Assembly: GCA_963662375.2 (NCBI GenBank)
Contig: CAXXRP010000011.1
Location: 1 to 64,000, forward strand
Direction: 5' to 3'
Length of the DNA: 64,000 nucleotides
Source of the DNA: UBA11612 sp963662375
GTDB taxonomy: Bacteria > Pseudomonadota > Alphaproteobacteria > Rhodospirillales > Rhodospirillaceae
The notes beneath the pieces were generated by a model. That model worked only from the letters and a program-made list of their open reading frames with translations. It had not been told where the DNA came from and searched no databases. Of this stretch, positions 16,403 through 25,057 are shown in pieces (the stretch's first letter is position 1; each line of letters starts with the position of its first letter). The translations under genes were made by a program, and so were the position numbers.

Positions 16403-16582
16403 ATGTTCGACCTGACCATCAAGACTGAGCGTTTAACCCTCCGGCCCTTCAGGCTAGAGGACGCTCCGCATCTGTACGAGTTGGCTAACGCATGGGGTTT
16501 GGCGAAAATGACGGCGCGGATCCCGCACCCCTACCCCGTGGGTCTCGCGGCGAAATGGTCGATAATGTTGACATGGTTTTGA
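16403..16582 (+). pseudogene. GNAT acetyltransferase, N-terminal fragment
   Basis: 59 codons: MFDLTIKTERLTLRPFRLED, then LYELANAWGLAKMTARIPHP, the opening of RimJ/RimL-type GNAT N-acetyltransferases. The acetyl-CoA-binding part is missing; the frame ends just before obgE. In related Alphaproteobacteria a full GNAT gene often sits between rpmA and obgE, so I infer an internal deletion in place. Confidence 0.75.
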
Positions 16583-16623
16583 CCCGCGACGCCTGGGCGG
16601 CGAACCGGGTATAGAAGGCAGTC

Positions 16624-17679
16624 ATGAAATTCCTGGACCAAGCCAAGATCTATTTGAAGGCGGGCGACGGCGGCAACGGCTGCGTCGGATTTCGTCGCGA
16701 GAAATTCATTGAATACGGCGGGCCCGATGGCGGCGATGGCGGGTGCGGCGGTGACGTGATTTTCGAGGCCGCCCCTAACCTCAATACACTGATCGACTTC
16801 CGCTACCAGCAGCACTTCAAGGCGGTGCGGGGCGCCGACGGCGCCGGACAAAACCGCTCCGGCCGCAACGGCAAGAGTATGGTGATCAAGGTGCCAGTCG
16901 GCACAGAAGTTCTCAGCGACGATAAGGAATATGTGCTTGCGGATTTAAGCGAAGACGGCCAGCACATTACTTTGCTCAAGGGCGGTAACGGCGGTTTCGG
17001 CAACACTCATTTCAAAGGTCCTGCAAATCAAGTGCCCGATCACGCCAACCCGGGCCTCGCGGGCCCGGAAATGTGGGTTTGGCTGCGCTTGAAGTTGATA
17101 GCCGACGTTGGGCTCGTCGGCTTGCCGAACGCCGGTAAGTCAACTTTGTTGGCCTCGGTTACTCGCGCACGCCCTAAAATCGCCGGTTATCCTTTCACGA
17201 CACTTCACCCAAACTTGGGCGTGGCGCACGTGAATGATTTGGAATTTATCATCGCCGATATTCCGGGACTGATTGAGGGAGCACATGAGGGAGCGGGCTT
17301 GGGCGATCGTTTTCTGGGTCATGTGGAGCGCTGCGCGGCGCTGCTGCACCTGGTAGACGGTACCCAGGATGACGTAACGACGGCGTACAGAACCGTGCGT
17401 AACGAACTGAAAGCTTACGGCAGTGGCCTGGCTCAAAAAAGAGAAATCGTCGCACTGAACAAATGCGACATATTGGATGAAGCATCCTGTAAAGAAAAAC
17501 TTCTACTTCTAGGCAAGGCATGTAGAAAGAAAGTCTACGCTCACTCCGGTGTGTCCGGCGAAGGACGGAGTGAGGTGCTGCAAAGATTAGCAAAGATTGT
17601 CTCTACGTCACGGTCGGACGAACCTGACGACGCGTACGATGATGATATGGAATATAGGGGCGAAGGGTGGACGCCATGA
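16624..17679 (+). CDS. obgE: GTPase Obg/CgtA
   Basis: 351 residues. N-terminal Gly-rich Obg fold (1-158: FLDQAKIYLKAGDGGNGCVG, RREKFIEYGGPDGGDGG), then the G domain with G1 GLPNAGKST, G2 region PFTTLHPNLG, G3 DIPGLIEGAHEG, G4 NKCD and G5 SGVSGEG, and a short acidic C-terminus (DDAYDDDMEY). Obg assists 50S assembly and links growth to stress responses. It sits after rplU-rpmA as in most bacteria, and its stop overlaps the proB start as ATGA. Confidence 0.97.
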   Translation: MKFLDQAKIYLKAGDGGNGCVGFRREKFIEYGGPDGGDGGCGGDVIFEAAPNLNTLIDFRYQQHFKAVRGADGAGQNRSGRNGKSMVIKVPVGTEVLSDDKEYVLADLSEDGQHITLLKGGNGGFGNTHFKGPANQVPDHANPGLAGPEMWVWLRLKLIADVGLVGLPNAGKSTLLASVTRARPKIAGYPFTTLHPNLGVAHVNDLEFIIADIPGLIEGAHEGAGLGDRFLGHVERCAALLHLVDGTQDDVTTAYRTVRNELKAYGSGLAQKREIVALNKCDILDEASCKEKLLLLGKACRKKVYAHSGVSGEGRSEVLQRLAKIVSTSRSDEPDDAYDDDMEYRGEGWTP

Positions 17680-18812
17680 CCGCGGCGCAGTCTGTACAAG
17701 AGTCACCACTCGCCGCAGCAAAGCGTCTAGTTGTGAAAATCGGTTCGGTTTTGCTTGTCGACGAGGAAACTGGAACGCTGCATCACGCCTGGTTGGACGC
17801 CTTGTGCGACGATATCGCGGACGCGCAAGCTCGCGGGCAGGAGGTTATTATCGTCACGTCCGGCGCCATTGCCATCGGCCGCGGACCACTTGGCATGAAG
17901 GGCCGCAAGCTGCGCCTGGAGGAAAAACAGGCCGCAGCGGCGACCGGACAGATGCGCCTTACGCACGCCTATCAACAATCGTTGGGTCGCCACAACATTA
18001 CGGTGGCCCAGGTGCTGATCACCCTTGATGACACAGAAGATCGGCGCCGCTATCTCAATGCGCGTAACACGCTCGATACCCTGCTTAAGCTTCGAGCGGT
18101 GCCGGTGATCAACGAAAACGACTCCGTTGCCACTGCGGAAATCAGATTCGGTGACAACGACCGTCTCGCTGCACGAGTCTCCCAGATGATCAGTGCCGAC
18201 ACATTGGTCTTGCTTTCAGATATTGATGGTTTGTATACGGCGGATCCACGCGACGATCCTAGCGCCGAGCTAGTGCCCAAGGTGCGCGAAATCACGCCCG
18301 CTATTGAAGCCATGGCTGGAGCCGCGTCCGACCATGGCTCCGGCGGCATGGTAACCAAGCTCATCGCCGCAAAAATTTGTATGGGCGCGGGCTGTAGGAT
18401 GGCGATTATCCCTGGCAAACTCCATCACCCGCTAGCCGGGTTGATGAAGGGTGGGCGTTGCACTTGGTTCCTGCCTGCGGCCGAGCCGCGTGCGGCACGC
18501 AAGCGGTGGGTGGCCGGCAGCCTTCAAACCTTGGGGGTCTTGATCGTGGATGACGGTGCGGTCACCGCGCTCAATAGCAGCAAAAGCCTGCTGCCCGCCG
18601 GGATTGTAGATGTGTCCGGCGAGTTTGAACGCGGCGATGCAGTGGAGGTGCGCTCCAAGGATGGTCAGGCACTCGGCAAAGGAATATCCGCGTACGCAGC
18701 GGCGGACATTCGCGCCATTAAGGGACAGAAATCAGAAAAAATAGAAGAAATATTGGGTTTCCGTGGCCGCAGTGAAGTGATTCACCGCGACGACCTCGTG
18801 ATGGGGTCGTAG
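17676..18812 (+). CDS. proB: Glutamate 5-kinase
   Basis: 378 residues from the ATG at 17,676, which overlaps the obgE stop. Amino-acid kinase domain (RLVVKIGSVLLVD, VTSGAIAIGRGPLG, VPVINENDSVATAEIRFGDN, LLSDIDGLYTADPR) followed by a C-terminal PUA domain (about 285-370, LLPAGIVDVSGEFERGD). It makes gamma-glutamyl phosphate, the first step of proline synthesis, and is usually inhibited by proline through the kinase domain. An in-frame start three codons upstream is less likely. Coupled to obgE and followed by proA. Confidence 0.96.
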   Translation: MTAAQSVQESPLAAAKRLVVKIGSVLLVDEETGTLHHAWLDALCDDIADAQARGQEVIIVTSGAIAIGRGPLGMKGRKLRLEEKQAAAATGQMRLTHAYQQSLGRHNITVAQVLITLDDTEDRRRYLNARNTLDTLLKLRAVPVINENDSVATAEIRFGDNDRLAARVSQMISADTLVLLSDIDGLYTADPRDDPSAELVPKVREITPAIEAMAGAASDHGSGGMVTKLIAAKICMGAGCRMAIIPGKLHHPLAGLMKGGRCTWFLPAAEPRAARKRWVAGSLQTLGVLIVDDGAVTALNSSKSLLPAGIVDVSGEFERGDAVEVRSKDGQALGKGISAYAAADIRAIKGQKSEKIEEILGFRGRSEVIHRDDLVMGS

Positions 18813-18852
18813 TGCGTCGCGTGCTATGCTGAATGAGAACCGGAGAACGGCT

Positions 18853-20133
18853 ATGGACGGCACCGTAGGAAACGAAAATTCTATTGCGAATATGATGGCG
18901 GATTTAGGCCGTAATGCTCGCAAGTCATCACGTATTCTCGCCGGTACGCCGGCCACAGCGAAGAACATGGCTCTTAGAACCGCCGCAAGCGTTCTTCGCG
19001 AAAGCGCCGAACAAATCAAATCAGCCAACGCAAAGGACATGGCGGCCGCGCGCGAAAAGGGTCTGAGCGCGGCTATATTGGATCGGCTGGAGCTCAACGA
19101 AGCACGCATTGCCGCCATGGCAAAGGGGCTGGAAGAGATCGCAGAGCTGAATGATCCGGTAGGCGAAGTTATTGCCACATGGCCACGGCCCAACGGCCTT
19201 AAGATCGAACGGGTGCGCACGCCATTGGGTGTGATCGGCGTCATATACGAATCCCGACCTAACGTGACGGCCGACGCCGGCGGATTATGCTTGAAAGCGG
19301 GGAATGCCTGTATCTTGCGCGGCGGCTCGGAAAGTTTCCATTCATCGCGCGCTGTCCTCGCCTCTCTTCAGATTGGCCTACGTGACGCTGCTATGCCTGA
19401 ATCGGCCATACAAATGGTGCCCACGACGGACCGGGCCGCGGTCGGCGAGATGCTCACCATGACCAAGTACATCGATGTCATCATACCGCGCGGCGGGCAG
19501 TCGCTGGTCGATCGGGTTATGCGTGAGTCTCGCGTACCCACATTCCTACATCTGACAGGTCTCTGCCATACTTACATTCACAGTGGCGCGGATTCCGAGA
19601 AGGCACGCACGATTGTGCTCAACGCCAAAATGCGCCGCACCGGCATTTGCGGAGCTACGGAAACACTGTTGATTGACGAAAATGTCGCTGACAGCATTTT
19701 ACCGCCGATTCTCGATGATCTTATCCGAGCCGGATGCGTGGTTCGCGGCGACACCCCGGTGCAAAGTTTAAATCCGAGCGTAGCCCCCGCTTCCGCCGCG
19801 GACTGGGACACAGAATACCTGGATGCCATTCTATCGATAAAAACCGTGAAAAACCTCGAGGATGCCGTAGCGCATATCATGGCTCACGGCAGTGAGCACA
19901 CCGATGCCATTATCACCGAAGATCAGGTGGCAGCGGACCTGTTCATGGACGCCCTGAGCAGTGCTATCGTCATGCATAATGCATCCACGCAATTTGCTGA
20001 CGGCGGAGAGTTTGGTATGGGCGCGGAGATCGGCATTGCGACAGGAAAGCTTCACGCTCGCGGGCCAGTGGGTGTAGAGCAGCTCACCACGTTCAAATAC
20101 AAAGTGCGCGGTGATGGGCAGACCCGGCCCTGA
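18853..20133 (+). CDS. proA: Gamma-glutamyl phosphate reductase
   Basis: 426 residues. Chosen ATG (18,853) lies 6 nt after CGGAGAA; an ATG at 18,826 would add nine non-conserved residues. NADPH-dependent aldehyde-dehydrogenase superfamily enzyme of proline synthesis, with PLGVIGVIYESRPNVT, ACILRGGSE and the catalytic Cys in RRTGICGATETLL. Its C-terminus (FADGGEFGMGAEIGIATGK, RGPVGVEQLTTFKY) is complete. Directly after proB; its end overlaps nadD by about 20 bp. Confidence 0.96.
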   Translation: MDGTVGNENSIANMMADLGRNARKSSRILAGTPATAKNMALRTAASVLRESAEQIKSANAKDMAAAREKGLSAAILDRLELNEARIAAMAKGLEEIAELNDPVGEVIATWPRPNGLKIERVRTPLGVIGVIYESRPNVTADAGGLCLKAGNACILRGGSESFHSSRAVLASLQIGLRDAAMPESAIQMVPTTDRAAVGEMLTMTKYIDVIIPRGGQSLVDRVMRESRVPTFLHLTGLCHTYIHSGADSEKARTIVLNAKMRRTGICGATETLLIDENVADSILPPILDDLIRAGCVVRGDTPVQSLNPSVAPASAADWDTEYLDAILSIKTVKNLEDAVAHIMAHGSEHTDAIITEDQVAADLFMDALSSAIVMHNASTQFADGGEFGMGAEIGIATGKLHARGPVGVEQLTTFKYKVRGDGQTRP

Positions 20134-20830
20134 GTCTGTGCAGACCATTCCCTCTTTTGGTGACCGCCGGCGGCGACGCATTGGTATATTGGGCGGCTCA
20201 TTTAATCCGGTCCATGGCGGCCACCTTCACATCAGCCGTGAGGCGTTGAAACGCCTGAAACTCCATCAGGTATGGTGGTTGGTCAGCCCACAAAATCCCC
20301 TAAAATCAACCGAAGGCATGGTTCCTGTACGCCACCGCGTGGCTACCGCGAGAGCCTGCGTGAATGATCCGCGCATCTTGATTGCAGACCTAGAGCAGAG
20401 CTTGGGAACCATCCGGACGGCTCTGACCCTTCGAAATCTTTGCCAGCATTATCCAAATATGCATTTTGTTTGGCTCATGGGCGCGGACAATCTTGCCGAA
20501 ATCCCCCGCTGGTGGCGCTGGACGACCATATTTCACACCGTGCGCGTTGCGGTATTTGACCGCAATCCGTATTCTTATGGTGCGTTGGCGGGCGGCGCGG
20601 CGCACCGGTTCGCGCAAGTTCGAGTAAGGAGGCCTTTGTCCATCTGGTTTCGCACTCCTCCCTCTTGGGCTTACCTGGCCATTCGTCGCCATCCCGCGTC
20701 AGCGACAGTGCTGCGCACTAAAAACGGCGCAGTAAAAGCAGCTAAGTCAACAGAAGGAGGCCAACATCCGCGCAAAAAACACTCCGCCCGACCTGGAGAA
20801 AATGGTCGACACTATTCTCACCACACTTGA
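20114..20830 (+). CDS. nadD: Nicotinate-nucleotide adenylyltransferase
   Basis: 238 residues, somewhat longer than the usual 190-220. Nucleotidyltransferase core begins at RRIGILGGSFNPVHGGHLHI (HxGH-type motif), with SPQNPLK, HFVWLMGADNLAEIPRWWRW and SIWFRTPP as the ISSTxxR-like region. It converts nicotinate mononucleotide to deamido-NAD. The last 40 residues after AIRRHPASATVL are not family-like, run over the Shine-Dalgarno of rsfS and overlap it, so the natural stop may have been lost. Overlaps proA at its start. The exact ATG is uncertain (GTG 3 bp upstream). Confidence 0.9.
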   Translation: MGRPGPESVQTIPSFGDRRRRRIGILGGSFNPVHGGHLHISREALKRLKLHQVWWLVSPQNPLKSTEGMVPVRHRVATARACVNDPRILIADLEQSLGTIRTALTLRNLCQHYPNMHFVWLMGADNLAEIPRWWRWTTIFHTVRVAVFDRNPYSYGALAGGAAHRFAQVRVRRPLSIWFRTPPSWAYLAIRRHPASATVLRTKNGAVKAAKSTEGGQHPRKKHSARPGENGRHYSHHT

Positions 20831-21140
20831 TGCCCACAAAGCTCTAGACGTTTTGTCCATCGACCTCGCCGGTAAAACCAACATCGCAGACCGCATGATC
20901 GTCGCCTCAGGCACGTCCAGCCGTATGGTCGCCGCCATGGCGGAGCACGTAATGGCCAAACTTAAAACTCTGGGCTTCAGGCCCAAAAGTGAGGGAGAGA
21001 AACACGGCGACTGGGTACTAATCGACGCAGGAGATGTCATCATCCACTTGTTCCGCCCTGAAGTTCGGGCCTTCTACAATATCGAACGGATTTGGGCCGT
21101 GCCGGCAGGCGCTTCCACCGAAACCGTGAAGCACGCGTAG
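20766..21140 (+). CDS. rsfS: Ribosomal silencing factor RsfS, probable ATC start
   Basis: RsfS binds uL14 and blocks subunit joining when nutrients are scarce. Core: VLSIDLAGKTNIADRMIVAS, RMVAAMAEHV and HGDWVLIDAGDVIIHLFRPE, all typical. The first ATG (20,802) begins MVDTILTTLD, which would remove the helix (PPDLEKMV) that is normally present. An excellent Shine-Dalgarno, AAGGAGG at 20,754-20,760, stands 5 nt before an in-frame ATC at 20,766-20,768, and no ATG, GTG or TTG lies between there and the upstream stop at 20,733. I therefore propose an ATC start giving 124 residues; the 112-residue form from 20,802 is the conservative alternative. Confidence 0.85.
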   Translation: MRAKNTPPDLEKMVDTILTTLDAHKALDVLSIDLAGKTNIADRMIVASGTSSRMVAAMAEHVMAKLKTLGFRPKSEGEKHGDWVLIDAGDVIIHLFRPEVRAFYNIERIWAVPAGASTETVKHA

Positions 21141-21168
21141 ACCCATAGTTCAGTAACGCCTATATGCC

Positions 21169-21627
21169 ATGAAAATTATCGTGGCGGCCGTGGGCCGCTC
21201 CAAAGCCGGTCCTGAACGCGATCTGTTTCAATCCTACACCGCACGTCTGCTCTGGCGGGTTGAGCTGAAAGAAATCGAAATCAAAAAGGAGCTCGATACA
21301 AACGTACGTCGTGCTCGCGAAGGGGAAGCGCTATTGAGCGCCGTTCCCGTCCGCGCCCACATTGTTGTCTTGGACGAGCGGGGCAAAAATGAAACAAGCG
21401 AAGAATTTGCCGCGCGCCTTGGCCACTGGCGCGATGACAGCGCCAGAGCTGTGGCATTTCTTATTGGCGGCGCCGACGGCCTTGATGACGTGGTCCGCGA
21501 CCGCGCGGAGGCCGCCCTGTCTTTCGGCAGGCTAACGTGGCCGCACATGTTGGTGCGTGCACTCTTGGCTGAGCAGCTATACCGCGCGCATAGTATATTG
21601 TCGGGCCATCCCTATCACCGCAGGTGA
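21169..21627 (+). CDS. rlmH: 23S rRNA pseudouridine-1915 N3-methyltransferase
   Basis: 152 residues, normal length. SPOUT-class methyltransferase: MKIIVAAVGRSKAGPERDLF, VVLDERGKNETSEEFA, AFLIGGADGLDD and LSFGRLTWPHMLVRALLAEQ, ending YRAHSILSGHPYHR, which carries the tail residues needed for substrate binding. It methylates m3-pseudouridine 1915 in helix 69 of the assembled 70S ribosome. It follows rsfS by 28 bp, the classic nadD-rsfS-rlmH order. Confidence 0.96.
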   Translation: MKIIVAAVGRSKAGPERDLFQSYTARLLWRVELKEIEIKKELDTNVRRAREGEALLSAVPVRAHIVVLDERGKNETSEEFAARLGHWRDDSARAVAFLIGGADGLDDVVRDRAEAALSFGRLTWPHMLVRALLAEQLYRAHSILSGHPYHRR

Positions 21628-21637
21628 GAATTGTTTT

Positions 21638-22597
21638 ATGCCGCCGCAAGAAAATCCTGCGAGTCCTCTGACATTTACGGCTAGCCCGCTGGACCGGGCG
21701 GCGCTTCTGCGCCCGAATGAGAAGAAAATCAGCGCGCTTCTGACCAACGGAAAAGCGCGAATTGTGCCGGTCTGGAATCAAAGACATCTGATATCACCCG
21801 AGTCGCATGCGCTCATACTTAGTTATGACGAAGCAGTGAATCATATTGATCATCCGGCAACGCCCTTAGTGTTTTTGGGCCTCGCAAATGGGGAGCCTTG
21901 GTTTGCCCTAGGGTTTCCGGGAACCGATACACCGCCGGATATGGGCGTGCCGGGAAAATTTGCCGTGCTCAACGATGTGGTGAGCCTGTTGCCTGCCGGC
22001 GACGCCACCGTATTGGCTCACGCCCGCGCCATGGTAATTTGGCATTTCAACCACCTGCATTGCGGGCGATGCGGAGCGCCGTCTGTGATCACTGAGAGTG
22101 GTCATAGCCGGACCTGCACGGATGCGGCCTGCGGATACCGTTCGTTTCCGCGAACAGATCCAGCGGTGATCGCCCTGGTGACCAATAGCGATCGTTGCCT
22201 CCTCGGACGTCAAGCGCAGTGGCCGGCGGGCATGTATTCCACTATTGCCGGCTTCGTTGAGCCCGGAGAAACCCTGGAGCAAACCGTACGTCGCGAGGTA
22301 CGTGAAGAAACCGGTATTGTACTAGGCGACGTCGAGTATCTAGCGTCCCAGCCCTGGCCTTTTCCCTCGTCGATTATGCTTGGCTTCCGCGCTGAAGCAC
22401 TAACCACTGAAATCAAACGTGATGACGGCGAATTGGAGGACTGCCGCTGGTTTACCCGTGCGGAGCTGAATTCTTTCGGCGACAGAGATACAGTTAGCCC
22501 TGGTTTTAAGCTCCCCGGCCAATACTCCATCGCCCGCTTCCTTACCGAGGAATGGCGGCGGGAGGAATTAGTTGGGCTATGTCCTCTTCCGGACTGA
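21638..22597 (+). CDS. nudC: NAD(+)/NADH pyrophosphatase
   Basis: 319 residues from the ATG at 21,638 (MPPQENPASPLTF), 10 bp after rlmH. Domains in order: N-terminal NUDIX-like domain; zinc ribbon HCGRCGAPS ... CTDAACGY; Nudix box GFVEPGETLEQTVRREVREE with the following TG; then SQPWPFPSSIMLGF, the SQPWPFPxS hallmark of NudC. It hydrolyses NADH to NMNH and AMP and can decap NAD-capped RNA. Runs toward pheA, with the two 3' ends overlapping by 21 bp. Confidence 0.95.
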   Translation: MPPQENPASPLTFTASPLDRAALLRPNEKKISALLTNGKARIVPVWNQRHLISPESHALILSYDEAVNHIDHPATPLVFLGLANGEPWFALGFPGTDTPPDMGVPGKFAVLNDVVSLLPAGDATVLAHARAMVIWHFNHLHCGRCGAPSVITESGHSRTCTDAACGYRSFPRTDPAVIALVTNSDRCLLGRQAQWPAGMYSTIAGFVEPGETLEQTVRREVREETGIVLGDVEYLASQPWPFPSSIMLGFRAEALTTEIKRDDGELEDCRWFTRAELNSFGDRDTVSPGFKLPGQYSIARFLTEEWRREELVGLCPLPD

Positions 22598-23470
22598 GTC
22601 AGCCGGATAGACGCCGAGTACGGTCACATCTTTTGAGAAAAACCTCAGCTCTTCAAAAGCAAGCTGCAACGGCCGCTCGTCGGGGTGCCCGTCGACATCC
22701 GCATAAAACTGCGCCGCTGAGAAATGCCCGTCGACCATATAACTTTCCAACTTGGTCATATTAACTCCGTTGGTGGCGAACCCGCCGAGTGCCTTGTAAA
22801 GCGCCGCCGGTACGCTGCGTACACGAAACACGAATGACGTGACGTAGGGACCCCCTTTGTTCGCGTTCGTTTTTAGTGGTTCGCGCGACATGATGATGAA
22901 CCGCGTGGTGTTGTGTGCAGTGTCCTCGATATTGGCGGCCAGTGACTTCAAGCCATTGATTTTTGCTGCCAATTTCGAGGCGATGGCGCCCACGCTCATA
23001 TCTTGGCGCTCGGCAACGTCTCTAGCCGATCCGGCCGTGTCGGCGGCGACAATGGGCATTAGCTTGTTCTTGCGCAGAAAATTCCGGCACTGCCCAAGGG
23101 CGTGCACGTGGCTTTTGACCCTTTTCAAGGTCTTCAAAGATGCTCCGGGCACCGCCAAGAGATGGTGATGCACCGGCTGAAAGTGCTCGCCGACGATGTG
23201 CAAGCCCGAGCGCGGTAATAAATGATGAATATCCGCAACCCGGCCCGCGACGGTGTTGTCCACTGGTATCATCGCAAGCCGCGCGCGCCCTTTCCGCACG
23301 GCGGCGAAAACATCTTCAAATTGCGCGCACGGCATTGTCGCCATCTTGGGGAAGCGCGCACTGCACACGAGATGAGAGTACGCGCCGGGAAGGCCTTGGA
23401 AGGCGATAGTAATCATCGGCTTTGGCGACTGTTTCTTAGCCACCGCTGTGTTTTTCACGGATCTCGCCAT
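22577..23470 (-). CDS. pheA: Prephenate dehydratase
   Basis: 297 residues. Prephenate dehydratase domain (ITIAFQGLPGAYSHLVC, MIPVDNTVAGRVADIHHLLP, the THR-like catalytic segment NTTRFIIMS) followed by an ACT domain (VTSFVFRVRSVPAALYKALG, GVNMTKLESYMVDG), where the GALV and ESRP-like phenylalanine-binding motifs lie. It makes phenylpyruvate for phenylalanine synthesis and should be feedback-inhibited by Phe. It is a monofunctional enzyme without a chorismate mutase domain, as in most Alphaproteobacteria. Ten bp upstream of it lies the kdsB stop, so kdsB-pheA form an operon. Confidence 0.94.
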   Translation of the reverse strand: MARSVKNTAVAKKQSPKPMITIAFQGLPGAYSHLVCSARFPKMATMPCAQFEDVFAAVRKGRARLAMIPVDNTVAGRVADIHHLLPRSGLHIVGEHFQPVHHHLLAVPGASLKTLKRVKSHVHALGQCRNFLRKNKLMPIVAADTAGSARDVAERQDMSVGAIASKLAAKINGLKSLAANIEDTAHNTTRFIIMSREPLKTNANKGGPYVTSFVFRVRSVPAALYKALGGFATNGVNMTKLESYMVDGHFSAAQFYADVDGHPDERPLQLAFEELRFFSKDVTVLGVYPADSVRKRT

Positions 23471-23480
23471 AATCTCTGTC

Positions 23481-24215
23481 CTAGGACACCCCTATAAGAC
23501 GGCGCGCCCGTTCCAAATCTGCAGGAGTGTCGACGCTAAAGGAAATAGTGTCTACCAGCGCAGCGGCTATGCGCATGCCGTGCTCCAAGGCCCGAAGTTG
23601 CTCGAGACGCTCGCGCACCTCAAGCACCGTCGGCGGCAATGCGACAAAACGGCGCAACGCAGCGCGGCGGAAAGCGTAAATGCCGATATGATGATAGTGG
23701 TCACCGTCACCTGACGGGATACAGTTGCGGCTAAAATAGAGCGCAGGGCCGATGCGTGCACCCGGACTCAACGACAGCGCCGCCTTCACCACCGCCGAAT
23801 CTGAAAGCTCGCTCTCCTCGGTGATCCTCGCCACCAATGTAGCAATATCCACTTCTTGATTTTCTAGAGGCGTGATGGACGCAGCCACGAGAGCGGGGTC
23901 GAGGGTGGGCAAATCGCCTTGGACGTTAACCACAACATCATACTCGCCCTTAGAATCATACGCCTCGGCGGCGGCGTGGACCCGGTCGGAGCCGGACGGG
24001 AGGGCCGGATCTGTCATCACCGCCTGCCCTCCAGCAGCGCTCACCGCGTCAACGATGGCCTGATCGCCCGCAGCTACAACCACGGGCCCAGCGTCGGCCT
24101 GGACCGCCCGGCGCCATACATGGATGATCATGGGTGCATTGCCGATCATAGCGAGCGGCTTGTCCGGCAGACGCTGGGCCTTTAGGCGGGCGGGAATGAC
24201 GATTAAGGCAGGCAT
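23481..24215 (-). CDS. kdsB: CMP-KDO synthetase
   Basis: 244 residues from the ATG at 24,215 (MPALIVIPARLKAQRLPDKP, the signature of the family). Further motifs: VVNVQGDLPTLDP (metal/CTP site), YYFSRN-like LYFSRNCIPS and HHIGIYAFRRAALRRF. It activates KDO with CTP for lipopolysaccharide inner core, so the cell should be Gram-negative with KDO-containing LPS. In-frame extension upstream (to 24,398) is not family-like. Transcribed with pheA and divergently from the cytochrome gene. Confidence 0.95.
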   Translation of the reverse strand: MPALIVIPARLKAQRLPDKPLAMIGNAPMIIHVWRRAVQADAGPVVVAAGDQAIVDAVSAAGGQAVMTDPALPSGSDRVHAAAEAYDSKGEYDVVVNVQGDLPTLDPALVAASITPLENQEVDIATLVARITEESELSDSAVVKAALSLSPGARIGPALYFSRNCIPSGDGDHYHHIGIYAFRRAALRRFVALPPTVLEVRERLEQLRALEHGMRIAAALVDTISFSVDTPADLERARRLIGVS

Positions 24216-24424
24216 GGTAATCCCTAATTCCGGCCCCGAACTAGAATGAGCTAATGTGCACGGGCTCGGGGCCGCGGCGAGAAATACAGGAGGTGGATGG
24301 TCTTTCCAAGGGCTTCCGGACAGGCGGCTCCGGAGACCGTCAAAGGCAGTGCCGCCTTGATTCGTATTGAGATTTGGGGTCAAACCCAGTATGCACATCG
24401 CAAATCCGCGTGGGGATCCGTGGC

Positions 24425-25048
24425 ATGCCTAACAAAATGACTCTTTACGCCGTTATCGCGGCCTTTTGGTTAGCTTTTTTGGCCATTCTCGGGGTGAATC
24501 TGATTGGCGGCATTGTCATGCCCCATGAGGAAGAGGTGGCCACCACGGGTTATCCCATTGAGGTGCCGGAGGAAGAAGTGGCTGTGGCCGCCGCCGGCGA
24601 GCCTGAGGAGCGCCCGAGCGCGCTTCCGCTCATTGCCGCAGCGAGGTTTGAAGACGGTGTGAAAGGCTTTCGTAAGTGCCAGTCTTGTCACAACGTTGAG
24701 CCGGGCGGCCCCAACGGCACCGGCCCCAACCTGCACAATGTCGTCGGGCGCATGATCGCGAATATCGGCACCTTCGGCGGGTACAGCGACTCTCTGCGGG
24801 GCATCAGCGGCGAGTGGACCTATGAGAAGCTTGACGATTACCTCGAAGACCCGAAGCGCTTGGCTCCCAGGGGCACAATGTCGTTCATAGGCCTCAGAAA
24901 AGTGGCTGAGCGGGCGGCGGTGATCAAATTCCTCATGGCCAATACGGAAAACCCACCGGCGGTGCCCAAGATCGCCGTGGAAGACCCCGCCCCCGCCAGG
25001 GAAGCCGATACCGCGGCCGAAGAGCCTGCCGAAGACGCCGCCGAATAA
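24425..25048 (+). CDS. Membrane-anchored c-type cytochrome (CycM-like)
   Basis: 207 residues from ATG 24,425 (MPNKMTLYAVIAAFWLAFLA). One N-terminal transmembrane anchor (about 6-30), an acidic Pro/Glu linker, then a class I cytochrome c domain with the haem motif CQSCH, GTGPNLHNVVGR and axial Met in RGTMSFIGL. The tail is Ala/Glu/Pro-rich. In Alphaproteobacteria CycM/cyt c552 passes electrons from the bc1 complex to cytochrome oxidase; the kdsB-pheA neighbourhood fits that gene. An upstream in-frame start would place 17 residues ahead of the anchor and is less likely. Confidence 0.92.
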   Translation: MPNKMTLYAVIAAFWLAFLAILGVNLIGGIVMPHEEEVATTGYPIEVPEEEVAVAAAGEPEERPSALPLIAAARFEDGVKGFRKCQSCHNVEPGGPNGTGPNLHNVVGRMIANIGTFGGYSDSLRGISGEWTYEKLDDYLEDPKRLAPRGTMSFIGLRKVAERAAVIKFLMANTENPPAVPKIAVEDPAPAREADTAAEEPAEDAAE

Positions 25049-25057
25049 TACGTTGTT

